A stretch of 45,111 nt of DNA from the NCBI GenBank assembly GCA_003142015.1, contig PLOI01000049.1:23763-68873 (forward strand), written 5' to 3'. This document shows, in pieces, positions 36,685 to 45,111 of the stretch. The notes beneath the pieces are model-generated. The model was not told where the DNA came from. It was given only the letters and a program-made list of their open reading frames with translations, and made no database searches. This DNA is from Acidobacteriaceae bacterium (lineage in GTDB: Bacteria; Acidobacteriota; Terriglobia; Terriglobales; Acidobacteriaceae). The stretch's first letter is position 1. Each line of letters opens with the position of its first letter. A program made the position numbers and the translations under genes.

Positions 36685-39600
36685 TCAAGCCTCGGTTGGT
36701 TCCGGCGTTGGTGCGTCGCCGCGCCTGAGCAGCCTGCTCAGAATCACATAGAGCACAGGGATAAAGAACAGGTTCAGGACTGTGGAGAGCAACATGCCGC
36801 CGACAACGGTGGTGCCGACGGAGCGGCGACCCAGAGCGCCTGCACCGGTGGCGAAGACCAGCGGAAGAACGCCGAGGATGAAAGCGAAGGAAGTCATCAA
36901 AATGGGCCGCAGACGCAACTCGCCTGCCTCGGCGGCGGCATCGGCGATGGAGCGTCCCTTCCTGCGAAGTTGCTCGGCAAACTCGACGATCAGAATTGAG
37001 TTTTTCGCCGAGAGGCCGATGAGCATGACCAGTCCAATCTGGCAATAAACATCGTTGGAGAGGCCGCGCAGCGAGACCAGTCCGAGCGCGCCGAGCACCG
37101 CCATGGGCACGGCAAGAAGAATGATAAAGGGCAGCGCGAAGCTCTCGTAAAGCGCCGAGAGAGTGAGATAGACGACCAGAATGCCGAGGCCGAAGATGAT
37201 GAGCGCCTTGCCGCTGGACTCGATTTCGTCCAGCGTCAGTCCGGTCCACTCGAACTTCATGCCGGGCATCATCGTTTTAGTGGCCACGTCTTCCATGGCC
37301 GCGAGTCCCTGGCCGGAGCTGTAACCGCGCGCGGGCGAGCCGTCTATTTCGACTGCGCGGAAGAGGTTGTAGTGGGTGATGACGGGCGGGCCCGAGCTCT
37401 CGGTAACCTTAGCCAGGTTGTCGAGCGGCACCATCTGGCCGGAGTCGGACCGCACGTAGTAGCTGTGCAGATCGCTGCCCGACATGCGGAAGGGCTGGTC
37501 AGCTTGGACAAAGACGCGATAGGTGCGGTTGTTGTAGTCGAAGTCGTTGATGTATTCCGAGCCCATGAAGACGCCGAGAGTGGTGGTGATCTGCGAGAGC
37601 GGAATGTTCATCGTCTTGGCTTTCTCGCGATCGATGGTGACCAGCACCTGCGGGTCGTTGGCGGAGAAGGTGGTCAGCAGGCCGGTGAGGTCCTTGCGCT
37701 GGCGGCTCGCGCCCACAATCTGATGGGCCACGCGGTCCAGGTCGCTGAGGGTGTTGTTTCCCTGGTCCTGAAGCATGAACTGGAAGCCGCCATAGCTGCC
37801 GACGCCCGACACGGCGGGAGGCTCGAACATGGCCACCAGTCCGCCATTGGGCGCGAACATAAGGCTCATCAGCTTGGGTGAGAGGTCGGCCACAATGTCG
37901 GCGGTGGAGTGCCCCTTGCCGCGCCGCTGATCGGAAGGTTTGGTCGAAATAAACATCATGCCCGCGTTGGAGGCGCCGCCGGAAAAGCTGAAACCCATGA
38001 CGGAGAAGGCTCCGGCAATGTCAGGATTCTGGCCGATGATGGCCTCGGCGCGATCGGCCAGAGCTGTTGTGTAGGCCAGCGACGAGCCCGGCGGAGCCTG
38101 CACGATCACCATCAGAAAACTCTGGTCCTCTTGGGGGATGAAACCGGTGGGAACGTGCTGATAAGTCCACACTGTTGCGCCCAGGCCGGCGAAGAATACG
38201 ACGAGCAGCACATAGCGCAAGCGCAGCGCGACATGGATCGATTTTGCATAGGAGCTGGACAGCCAGCTGATCTGCTTGTCGGTGGTGTGAATGAAGGCGG
38301 CAAAGAGGCGCGAGACCGGGCGAATGTGCAGGAAGTCAAGCTGGTGAGGACGGTCCTCTTCGCCGCGCAGGAAAATGGCCGAGAGAGCCGGCGAGAGCGT
38401 GAGCGCGTTGAAGGCCGAGATGGCGATGGCAAAAGCAATCGTGAGCGAGAATTGGCGGTAGAGAATGCCCGTGGTGCCGGGGAAGAACGAGACCGGCACA
38501 AAGACTGCGATCAAAACGAGAGATGTCGCAATGACGGCGCTGGTCACCTCGCCCATGGCCCTCGAAGTGGCCTCGTGGGGATCGGAGTGCTCCATGGCGA
38601 TGTGGCGCTGCACATTCTCGATGACCACGATGGCATCGTCCACCACGAGTCCCGTAGCCAGTGTGATGCCGAAGAGGGTGAGCGAGTTGATGGAGAAGCC
38701 GAATAACTTGATGAAGGCGAAGGTCCCGATCAGCGAGACCGGAATAGTGACGGCGGGAATGATGGTAGCGCGCCAGTCCAGCAGAAAGAGGAAGATGACG
38801 GTGATGACGATGAAGATGGCCAGGCCAAGGGTCCACAGCACTTCGCGGATGGAGTCGCCGACCACGGTTGTGGAGTCGAAGGCGATGGCGTATTCCAGAC
38901 CCGGCGGAAAGCTCTTCGACAACTCGGCAAGCACGGCCTTGGCGTTTTTGTCTACTTCAAGGGCGTTGGCGTTGGAGAGCTGCATGACGCCGATGCCCAT
39001 CGCCTCGCGTCCGGAGTATTTCAGCACGGTGCTGTAGTCCTCGGCGCCCACCTCCGAGTGGCCGATATCCCTGAGCAGCACTAGACCGTTGGGGGAGTTC
39101 TTGACGATGATATTGTCGAATTCGGCAGGACTCGTGAGGCGGCCCACTACGCGCACCGGGATCTGGAAGGCCTGCTTCGTATCCGAAGGAGGCTGGCCAA
39201 GCTGGCCGGCGGGAATTTCGACGTTCTGCTCGACCAGCGCATTGACCACGTCGGTGGCCGTGAGACTGCGCGCAGCCATCCGCACCGGATCAAGCCAGAC
39301 GCGCATGGCGTACTTGCGCTCGCCGAAGATCATCACGTCGCCCACGCCGGGCACGCGCTTGAGGGCGTCCTTCACGTAAACGTCGAGGTAATTAGAGATA
39401 AACTCAGGCGAGTAGCGGCTGTCGCGCGTGAAGAAGCCGGCGCCAAAGACAAAATTGTCGTTGGCCTTGGTGATGCTGATGCCGGTCGCGTTGACGGCCG
39501 CGGGCAGCCGGCCCGTTACGCTAGCCACGCGATTCTGCACGTCCACGGCGGCGATGTCGAGGTCGTAGCCGGTCTGGAAGGTGGTGGTGATGGAACTGGT

Positions 39601-39894
39601 GCCGCTGTTGGTGCTCGACGAGCTGATGTAGCGCATTCCCTCGACGCCGTTGATGGCTTCTTCCAGCGGGATGGTGACGGCCTTCTCGACCGTGTCGGCA
39701 TTGGCGCCCACGTAGTTGCAGCCCACCTCCACCTGCGGAGGAGCAAGCGTGGGGTACATGGAGATCGGGAGATTGGGAATGCACACCGCGCCGGCGAGAA
39801 TAATCAGCAGCGCGCAGACTGTCGCAAAGACTGGCCGATGAATAAAGAAATCGACAAACAAAGTAGGCCTTCCCCTTTTGCCCGCAATGGGCAC
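36685..39894 (-). CDS. RND (HAE1/AcrB-type) efflux permease
   Basis: 1069 aa; FIHRPVFATVCALLIILAG..., TTFQTGYDLDIAAVDVQNRV, TGLVVDDAIVVIENVQRH. Confidence 0.95.
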   Translation of the reverse strand: MPIAGKRGRPTLFVDFFIHRPVFATVCALLIILAGAVCIPNLPISMYPTLAPPQVEVGCNYVGANADTVEKAVTIPLEEAINGVEGMRYISSSSTNSGTSSITTTFQTGYDLDIAAVDVQNRVASVTGRLPAAVNATGISITKANDNFVFGAGFFTRDSRYSPEFISNYLDVYVKDALKRVPGVGDVMIFGERKYAMRVWLDPVRMAARSLTATDVVNALVEQNVEIPAGQLGQPPSDTKQAFQIPVRVVGRLTSPAEFDNIIVKNSPNGLVLLRDIGHSEVGAEDYSTVLKYSGREAMGIGVMQLSNANALEVDKNAKAVLAELSKSFPPGLEYAIAFDSTTVVGDSIREVLWTLGLAIFIVITVIFLFLLDWRATIIPAVTIPVSLIGTFAFIKLFGFSINSLTLFGITLATGLVVDDAIVVIENVQRHIAMEHSDPHEATSRAMGEVTSAVIATSLVLIAVFVPVSFFPGTTGILYRQFSLTIAFAIAISAFNALTLSPALSAIFLRGEEDRPHQLDFLHIRPVSRLFAAFIHTTDKQISWLSSSYAKSIHVALRLRYVLLVVFFAGLGATVWTYQHVPTGFIPQEDQSFLMVIVQAPPGSSLAYTTALADRAEAIIGQNPDIAGAFSVMGFSFSGGASNAGMMFISTKPSDQRRGKGHSTADIVADLSPKLMSLMFAPNGGLVAMFEPPAVSGVGSYGGFQFMLQDQGNNTLSDLDRVAHQIVGASRQRKDLTGLLTTFSANDPQVLVTIDREKAKTMNIPLSQITTTLGVFMGSEYINDFDYNNRTYRVFVQADQPFRMSGSDLHSYYVRSDSGQMVPLDNLAKVTESSGPPVITHYNLFRAVEIDGSPARGYSSGQGLAAMEDVATKTMMPGMKFEWTGLTLDEIESSGKALIIFGLGILVVYLTLSALYESFALPFIILLAVPMAVLGALGLVSLRGLSNDVYCQIGLVMLIGLSAKNSILIVEFAEQLRRKGRSIADAAAEAGELRLRPILMTSFAFILGVLPLVFATGAGALGRRSVGTTVVGGMLLSTVLNLFFIPVLYVILSRLLRRGDAPTPEPTEA

Positions 39895-39957
39895 GGTATG
39901 ACTGTCGCCCTGTACCCGCCTCCAGCCCGCTGCCGGAGGCGCTTGTCTAGCTGTACT

Positions 39958-41049
39958 CTAGGCTCCCGGCAACGGCATAACCGGCATGTTGTTGATCAGG
40001 AACTGAGTGCTGGAGACGATGACCCGGTCGCCCGCGTTCAGGCCCGAAGAGACGGAGTAGCTGTTGCCCACCGTATCGCCCAGCGTGACCGCGACTTGGT
40101 GGGCAACAAAGTGGCCGTTCTGCTGCTGGGCAACAAACACGAAGCTCTGCCCGCCTTGGCGCGTAACCGCCAGCACCGGCACAACGGCCATGGGAGTGGT
40201 GCTCCAGATGATGCGCGCCTTGATCATCTGCGCGTTGCGCAGCACTTCGGGTGTGGCGTGGACCGAGGCCTTTACCAGAATTCCCTGCAAGGTGCTGTCC
40301 ACCTGCGGCGAGAGAAAATCGATCTTCGTCTTCTCCAGCAATTTGCCGGTGTTGTCCATCAGCTCCACAGCAAGTCCCTGACGCACCTGGCCGGAGCGCT
40401 CTGTGGGAACGTAAATGTAGGCTTCCAGATCCTTGTATTCATCCACCGTGGTCAGCACAGTGGCCGGAGAGTTCGACGGCGACGCAAAATCGCCCACATG
40501 CACCGGAATATCGCCCACAACGCCGTAGAAGGGCGAGCGGATGCTGTAGTAGGCCAGTTGCTCCTCCTGCGTCTTGCGCAGTTCCACAGCCGACTGATAA
40601 TCCTCCTTGGTGTTGCCAAAAGATTGCTGCGCCTGGTCGTAGGCGTCGCGGCTGGTTACTCCGGCCTCAAAGAGCTTGCGCTGGCGTTCGAGCTCGATCA
40701 CGTTGTAATCGTAGAGGGCTTTCTTCTGGCGCTCGGTGGCGCGCGCCGACGCGACGGTGGCCATTTGCTGCCGCGGATCGATCTCCATCAGCAACTGCCC
40801 TGCCTTCACGTGATCGCCCGAGCGGACGACAATCTTCGTGAGCATTCCGCTCACCTGCGGCAGCAACGTCGCCGAGCGGCGAGATTTGATGGTGCCCTCG
40901 TACTCGCTCGATTGGGCCACCGGCGCAAATGTCACTGCTACCGTCTGCACCGGCATAGCCTGCATCCCAGACGCTGCCTGAGCCACCGGCTTCTTCTGGC
41001 AGCCCGTAGCCGCCAACCCAAGAAGCACAAAACAACCTATCGCAATCAT
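39958..41049 (-). CDS. RND periplasmic adaptor lipoprotein
   Basis: Lipobox GLAATGC; SGMLTKIVVRSGDHVKAGQLLMEID; adjacent to RND permease. An upstream TTG at 41058 is an alternative start. Confidence 0.92.
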   Translation of the reverse strand: MIAIGCFVLLGLAATGCQKKPVAQAASGMQAMPVQTVAVTFAPVAQSSEYEGTIKSRRSATLLPQVSGMLTKIVVRSGDHVKAGQLLMEIDPRQQMATVASARATERQKKALYDYNVIELERQRKLFEAGVTSRDAYDQAQQSFGNTKEDYQSAVELRKTQEEQLAYYSIRSPFYGVVGDIPVHVGDFASPSNSPATVLTTVDEYKDLEAYIYVPTERSGQVRQGLAVELMDNTGKLLEKTKIDFLSPQVDSTLQGILVKASVHATPEVLRNAQMIKARIIWSTTPMAVVPVLAVTRQGGQSFVFVAQQQNGHFVAHQVAVTLGDTVGNSYSVSSGLNAGDRVIVSSTQFLINNMPVMPLPGA

Positions 41050-41432
41050 GCGTTTCAAAACGATTTTCCTCACTTTATCTCTTTTACGGAAATCTTCAGC
41101 CCGAAGTTCCGCGCAAAACCCAATCAAGTCCTTCGGTTTGTGCCGGATAAAATTGCGATGCTGCCTGGCCGAACCGGTCGTCATCACGAATTACAGCTTT
41201 CACGAAAGCGTCCGCCCCGCCGTGCGCTGAACTCACGCGGGGAATCAATTTCAGGTCGCCTTCCCTATTGTAATGTGACTCCTGGGACCGGGGCAGCGAC
41301 GCAAAATATCGCTCTTCGATCATCGGGTCAGTTTAGGACAATGACTCCGTTTCTTTGACACGGCCCGGTTGAGTTGGTAGCCTTCATAAGGGCGCATGTG
41401 GCCACTTCTGGCCGATGGTTGGCCCTCTCAGC

Positions 41433-41510
41433 GTCCCCGTCGTCTAGCCCGGCCTAGGACACCGCCCTTTCACGGCGATAACACGGGTTCAAATCCCGTC
41501 GGGGACGCCA
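41433..41510 (+). tRNA. tRNA-Glu (anticodon TTC), CCA encoded
   Basis: GTCCCCG...CCGCCCTTTCACGGCG...ACGGGTTCAAATCCCGT...CGGGGACGCCA cloverleaf. Confidence 0.96.
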
Positions 41511-41731
41511 ACAAAACAAAAGATTTAGATCAATTACTCTCTTCATTCAATTCTCCCGGTAGCGCTGTGGTAACAATAGAACAGAACACGAACTTTGTCC
41601 GTTTACAGGGCTTTTCGGAGACTCCGCGTGAGCCCGTCTGGGAGCTTCATTGCGGCAGGGCCCGCCGGGGTTTCCCGCCGGAGCGAACTGCGAGAGAGTT
41701 TCAACCGTAATACCAACAAGGAGGAATATCC

Positions 41732-42076
41732 GTGGCACTGACAATTGCTTCCCGTGAAGTGGACGGCGTCGTCGTTCTGGATCTTAATGGGCGAATCACC
41801 CTGGGCGAGGGCAGTGTGCAGTTGCGCGACGCCATTCGCGGGCTGATCGGCCAGGGCAAAAAGAACGTTCTGCTCAACATGGGCGAGGTGAGCTACATCG
41901 ATAGCTCTGGTTTGGGCGAGCTGGTGAGCGCCTACACCACGGCCAAGAATCAGCAGGCGGAGGTGAAGCTGCTGAAACTGACCAGGAAGGTTCACGATCT
42001 TCTGCAGTTGACCAAGCTGTACACGGTCTTCGACATCAAGGACGACGAAGCCAGCGCCATCGCTTCGTTCAAGTAG
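41732..42076 (+). CDS. STAS-domain anti-sigma factor antagonist (RsbV-like)
   Basis: GTG start after AAGGAGG; VSYIDSSGLGELVSAY phosphorylatable Ser motif. Confidence 0.92.
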   Translation: MALTIASREVDGVVVLDLNGRITLGEGSVQLRDAIRGLIGQGKKNVLLNMGEVSYIDSSGLGELVSAYTTAKNQQAEVKLLKLTRKVHDLLQLTKLYTVFDIKDDEASAIASFK

Positions 42077-42116
42077 ACGAGGCTGGGGCGGCGGCTTGGC
42101 TGCAACCGACAAGAGA

Positions 42117-42147
42117 AGGCCATCCCGCAGGACGGGATGGCCTCTTT
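42117..42147 (+). terminator. Rho-independent terminator
   Basis: AGGCCATCCCG-CAGGA-CGGGATGGCCTCTTT perfect 11-bp stem. Confidence 0.88.
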
Positions 42148-42242
42148 GCGTGGCATCCCGCATTTGCCGCAAAAGACGAGGCCGACGTGGAACACTCGGG
42201 ACTTGGCATTACGCGTCAGGGTTCTGGTGAGCGAGTCACGCT

Positions 42243-42956
42243 TTAGCTGGTCCCTGCTTTTCCGGGCATACCGTGTAATTCCAAAATCCCTGCTTCATAC
42301 TCTTCGAGAAGAGAAATGTGCATATCGGTTGGAAGCGGCGCTTCGGAAAAGTATTTATTAGCAGAGAACTCGGTCTCGGCTCTCCTGGTGATCTGAAATG
42401 GCGCTATTCCCCATCTACGCGCCAGTGGATCGTGTCCCACCTTCAAATCTATTGGCTCGTAGCTGACGGGCTCGCTCCAGATTTCAGTCAAGGCCTCACT
42501 GGTTTTTTGAGCGATTCGTTCCAAGAGGGGACTCACGCGAAGCATCGGTGCATCGCTATGAAAGGTCAAATTACTTACATAGGCAAAACGCCTTATCATT
42601 CCAGGTTCGTAGGCTAGATCAAACTTTTCTTTGCCCCATGCAAGGATTTCTTCAAGAAGGGCTTTGGAATCATCCGTGGAGGAGCGAGTCTCAAGAACCA
42701 TTATGTTCGGCCAGATTACAAACTTTGTTATGCCCCTTTTTCCGGATTGTCCCTCTATGAACTCGACGCCCTTTGCCATATCATGCTCTTCAAAGGTCTG
42801 CGGCGACTTTTGAAAGCGATAGTATTTCGCTATTTCCCGCACGAGGTCTGGAAAGTAGATGCCGCTTTTCGAGACGAGATCGGACGGCTCAATAAATGCG
42901 AGCACTCTGGCTAGGATTATTGCCGTGAGACGCAAGTTGTTCTCCCCCAATGACAT
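42243..42956 (-). CDS. Hypothetical protein
   Basis: Open frame with coherent protein (MSLGENNLRLTAIILARVLAFIEPSDL...); no recognisable motif; low local GC. Upstream in-frame ATG (43040) would give a larger overlap with the neighbour. Confidence 0.6.
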   Translation of the reverse strand: MSLGENNLRLTAIILARVLAFIEPSDLVSKSGIYFPDLVREIAKYYRFQKSPQTFEEHDMAKGVEFIEGQSGKRGITKFVIWPNIMVLETRSSTDDSKALLEEILAWGKEKFDLAYEPGMIRRFAYVSNLTFHSDAPMLRVSPLLERIAQKTSEALTEIWSEPVSYEPIDLKVGHDPLARRWGIAPFQITRRAETEFSANKYFSEAPLPTDMHISLLEEYEAGILELHGMPGKAGTS

Positions 42957-43152
42957 AGTTGGTCCCGCCAGCTTCCATAAACATGGCGAGATTGGGTTCT
43001 TTAGGACGCTCATCTCTTCCTGATGGCGTAGATGGTGCATCAGGCGGATGCACTCTGGTGCGCCGTCGGCTGTGATCTGCGTTCGGCGCAGCGAGAGCGA
43101 TGCCTAAAATAGCGAAGCCCACGAGAAGCGTGATGATGATTACCGGCCACAT
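42889..43152 (-). CDS. Hypothetical small membrane protein (one N-terminal TM)
   Basis: MWPVIIITLLVGFAILGIALAAPNADHSRRR...; 4 bp after upstream gene. Confidence 0.55.
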   Translation of the reverse strand: MWPVIIITLLVGFAILGIALAAPNADHSRRRTRVHPPDAPSTPSGRDERPKEPNLAMFMEAGGTNYVIGGEQLASHGNNPSQSARIY

Positions 43153-43156
43153 ACGT

Positions 43157-43435
43157 TTACTCCTCCTCGCCCTTTAGGGACAGTATACCTGCCAAAACGA
43201 GAAAGAATGCAGCAACAAGGAAGCTTGCGAACACCTGCCAGCCTACCTGCTTCCCGGTATAGTAAAGGGTGTCCAAGAATGGGAAAACGAACCATAAAAC
43301 AGCAACCTCAACACAGAATTCCGTCAGAATCTTGAGACCCTTCGGGGCAAGGAAAGTCCGTCCAAACCAATGCCGAACGCTCCACGCAGCTCCCCTTATA
43401 CGATTAGACGCGGCATCGATCCATCGGCGAATCAC
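43157..43435 (-). CDS. Hypothetical small membrane protein (two TM)
   Basis: MIRRWIDAASNRIRGAAW...VLWFVFPFLDTLYY...VFASFLVAAFFLVLAGILSLKGEEE. Confidence 0.6.
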   Translation of the reverse strand: MIRRWIDAASNRIRGAAWSVRHWFGRTFLAPKGLKILTEFCVEVAVLWFVFPFLDTLYYTGKQVGWQVFASFLVAAFFLVLAGILSLKGEEE

Positions 43436-43457
43436 GGTCCCTCATTCTACACCTCAA

Positions 43458-43503
43458 TCCCACCCTAGCCGCAAAACAAAAACGCGGCGAGGGTGGGGCA
43501 CCC
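43458..43503. repeat. Dispersed hairpin repeat copy 5
   Basis: TCCCACCCTAGCCGCAAAACAAAAACGCGGCGAGGGTGGGGCACCC. Confidence 0.88.
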
Positions 43504-43507
43504 GAAG

Positions 43508-43867
43508 TTACAGCGCCGCCAGCGCCTCCGCTTGGCTGGGGAAGAGTCCGGCGTATCTGGCGATGCCCACCATGGTGAAGACCTTGGTAAAGTGCGCCGA
43601 GAGGCCGAAGGCGTACACCTTCTGGCCGGAGTTCGAGGCCTCAATCAGCATTTGAATCACCAGCGCGATACCGCTGGAGTTGATGTAATCCACCTTGGTA
43701 AAGTCCAGCAGCACCAGTTTGGCGGTCTCCTTGGGGAGGGCCTGGTAGGTGCCCAGAACAGCGTCCTTTGAGGTGCTGGCGATATCGCCCTCGAAGCGCA
43801 AAACGCTGACCGCATGGCCAGCCGGGGAAGTGAGCTGTTCTACGTGTGCCTTGGTTTCGCTTTGCAC
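43508..43867 (-). CDS. STAS-domain anti-sigma factor antagonist
   Basis: LDFTKVDYINSSGIALVIQML; 119 aa. Confidence 0.92.
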   Translation of the reverse strand: MQSETKAHVEQLTSPAGHAVSVLRFEGDIASTSKDAVLGTYQALPKETAKLVLLDFTKVDYINSSGIALVIQMLIEASNSGQKVYAFGLSAHFTKVFTMVGIARYAGLFPSQAEALAAL

Positions 43868-43894
43868 GATCGGTCGTCTCCGTATCCTGTTCGG

Positions 43895-44350
43895 TTATTC
43901 CGCATCCTTATCCAGCCGGATTACCAGCCGGACATAACTACTTTTGCCTTCGGAGCCGGTTACCCACTCCGCCTCGTCCACCAGCGCCTGAATCAGGAAC
44001 ATGCCCATGCCGCGGGGATCTTCCTCGCCGTGCATCTTGCGGTCGATGTCAGGCTTGATCACCTTGCCCGGCGGGGTCTTCAGGCCCTTGCCGTCGTCAA
44101 TCACCTTTACTTCCAGCGAATCGGCGCTGGCTGAGAGCACCACGCCCACACTCAGCTTTTCGTTCAGCCGGTTGCCGTGCTCGATGGCGTTGATGCAGGC
44201 CTCGGCCACGGCCGTCTTCAGGTCTTCGATGCGCTCGTCGCGGAAGCCCATCAGCTTGGCCACTGAAGACGCGGTGCTCATGGCCACCTTCTCAAAGCCC
44301 ATGCGCGAGGGCATCCGGACTTCAACGTTTGCGGTTTTGAACTCGCTCAT
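43895..44350 (-). CDS. RsbW-like anti-sigma factor / HATPase serine kinase
   Basis: DLKTAVAEACINAIEHGN, VIDDGKGL, DPRGMGMFLIQALVDE. Confidence 0.93.
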   Translation of the reverse strand: MSEFKTANVEVRMPSRMGFEKVAMSTASSVAKLMGFRDERIEDLKTAVAEACINAIEHGNRLNEKLSVGVVLSASADSLEVKVIDDGKGLKTPPGKVIKPDIDRKMHGEEDPRGMGMFLIQALVDEAEWVTGSEGKSSYVRLVIRLDKDAE

Positions 44351-45111
44351 TCCGCCATCTCCGTCCCGCTCGTCGCACGGCACAGCGCCAACGCGGTCAT
44401 GTCGTCGGCTTGCGGGCCGCCTTCGGCAAATTCCTCGATGGCCGCCCACAATGCATCGAGAATACCATCGGCTTTGTACGCCGGGCAGCTTAAAAACTCA
44501 TGCAGAAGCCTTTCGGGGCCAAATTCCTCATCGCCCTTGAAGACCTCCGTCAGCCCGTCTGTGTAAAACAAAAGCCGTGCTCCCGGTGTAAACCCGCACT
44601 GCTCGCTCAAGTAGCGCATCCCCGGCAAAAGTCCCAGCGGCGTGCCCCCGGCATCAAATTGGCGCGGCGGCGCGCCCGGCTGCACAAGAAAACCGGGATT
44701 GTGGCCGGCGTTCACTACCTCGATCTCGCCTGCCTCCGGATGCAGCCGGAGGAAGATGGCGGTCACGTAGCGCCTGCGCGCCTCTTCCCCCTCCGCCCAG
44801 TGGTACTGGTTCATGCGCGTGGCCAGCTCATCGAGCGGCGGTCCGCTTGCCGCCATCGCACGGAAGGCCGAGCGGAAGCTCACCGACACTATCGCCGAAG
44901 CCATCCCTTTGCCGGCCACGTCGGCCACTGCGATCAGCAGGCTTCCGTCCGGCTGTTCCACAATATCGAGATAGTCGCCGCCCACCTCGTAACAGGTGGC
45001 CGAGCGAAAGGCCAGCGAGTAGCCGGGGATTGAGGGCAGATTATGCGGCAAAAGCGACCGCTGGATGGCGCGGGCCGCGTCCAGGTCCTGCTGCACGCGC
45101 GCATACTCCAG
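44347..45111 (-). CDS. SpoIIE/RsbU-type PP2C phosphatase (5' truncated by window)
   Basis: ARAIQRSLLPHNLP, GGDYLDIVEQPDG, VADVAGKGMASAIVSV, LLFYTDGLTEV; frame open to window end; 4-nt overlap with the RsbW gene. Confidence 0.93.
   Translation of the reverse strand: MEYARVQQDLDAARAIQRSLLPHNLPSIPGYSLAFRSATCYEVGGDYLDIVEQPDGSLLIAVADVAGKGMASAIVSVSFRSAFRAMAASGPPLDELATRMNQYHWAEGEEARRRYVTAIFLRLHPEAGEIEVVNAGHNPGFLVQPGAPPRQFDAGGTPLGLLPGMRYLSEQCGFTPGARLLFYTDGLTEVFKGDEEFGPERLLHEFLSCPAYKADGILDALWAAIEEFAEGGPQADDMTALALCRATSGTEMAE

Noticed and set aside
39838-41358. 506-aa plus-strand ORF antisense to RND adaptor
   Set aside because: Antisense artefact; the minus strand has a lipobox adaptor next to its RND permease.
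42957-43040. N-terminal extension MHHLRHQEEMSVLKNP... of the hypothetical protein
   Set aside because: Would overlap the upstream TM gene by ~150 nt; start at 42956 is more plausible, though unproven.
1-45111. Prophage, IS element, integrase, toxin-antitoxin or restriction genes
   Set aside because: None recognised in any listed frame; most genes have clear housekeeping, transport or regulatory assignments.

Overview
GC-rich bacterial chromosomal window with acidobacterial character: ADOP/MacB-type duplicated permeases, many dispersed intergenic hairpin repeats, and typical gene content. Contents in order: (1) 3' end of a radical-SAM-like gene and a DsbA-like thioredoxin gene. (2) A ~17.5 kb same-strand ABC efflux locus: HlyD adaptor, MacB-type ATPase, four tandem ADOP-type permeases, a second divergent ATPase, TolC, NtrC-type regulator and NtrY-type kinase. 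(3) A minus-strand respiratory cluster: polytopic membrane protein, Rieske, cytochrome b, and a CydA-like/cytochrome c fusion. (4) A TPP riboswitch followed by a TonB receptor, an APH-fold kinase and a PnuC/PnuT transporter, read as a thiamine uptake operon. (5) A compact his operon, hisIGDCBHFA, on the minus strand. (6) A ComEA-like protein, an RND pump, tRNA-Glu(TTC), and a partner-switching (STAS/RsbW/SpoIIE) regulatory locus interrupted by low-GC hypothetical genes. The strongest new observation is an unlisted 25-codon ORF upstream of hisI encoding [25 protein letters not shown]. It is followed by complementary segments that can form mutually exclusive 1:2, 2:3 (antiterminator) and 3:4 (terminator) pairings, i.e. 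a ribosome-mediated his attenuator whose leader peptide may be leaderless. A second strong signal is a five-copy dispersed hairpin family (CCCAC-stem-loop-stem-GTGGGGCACCC) with compensatory stem changes. All calls come from reading the sequence; no database search was run.
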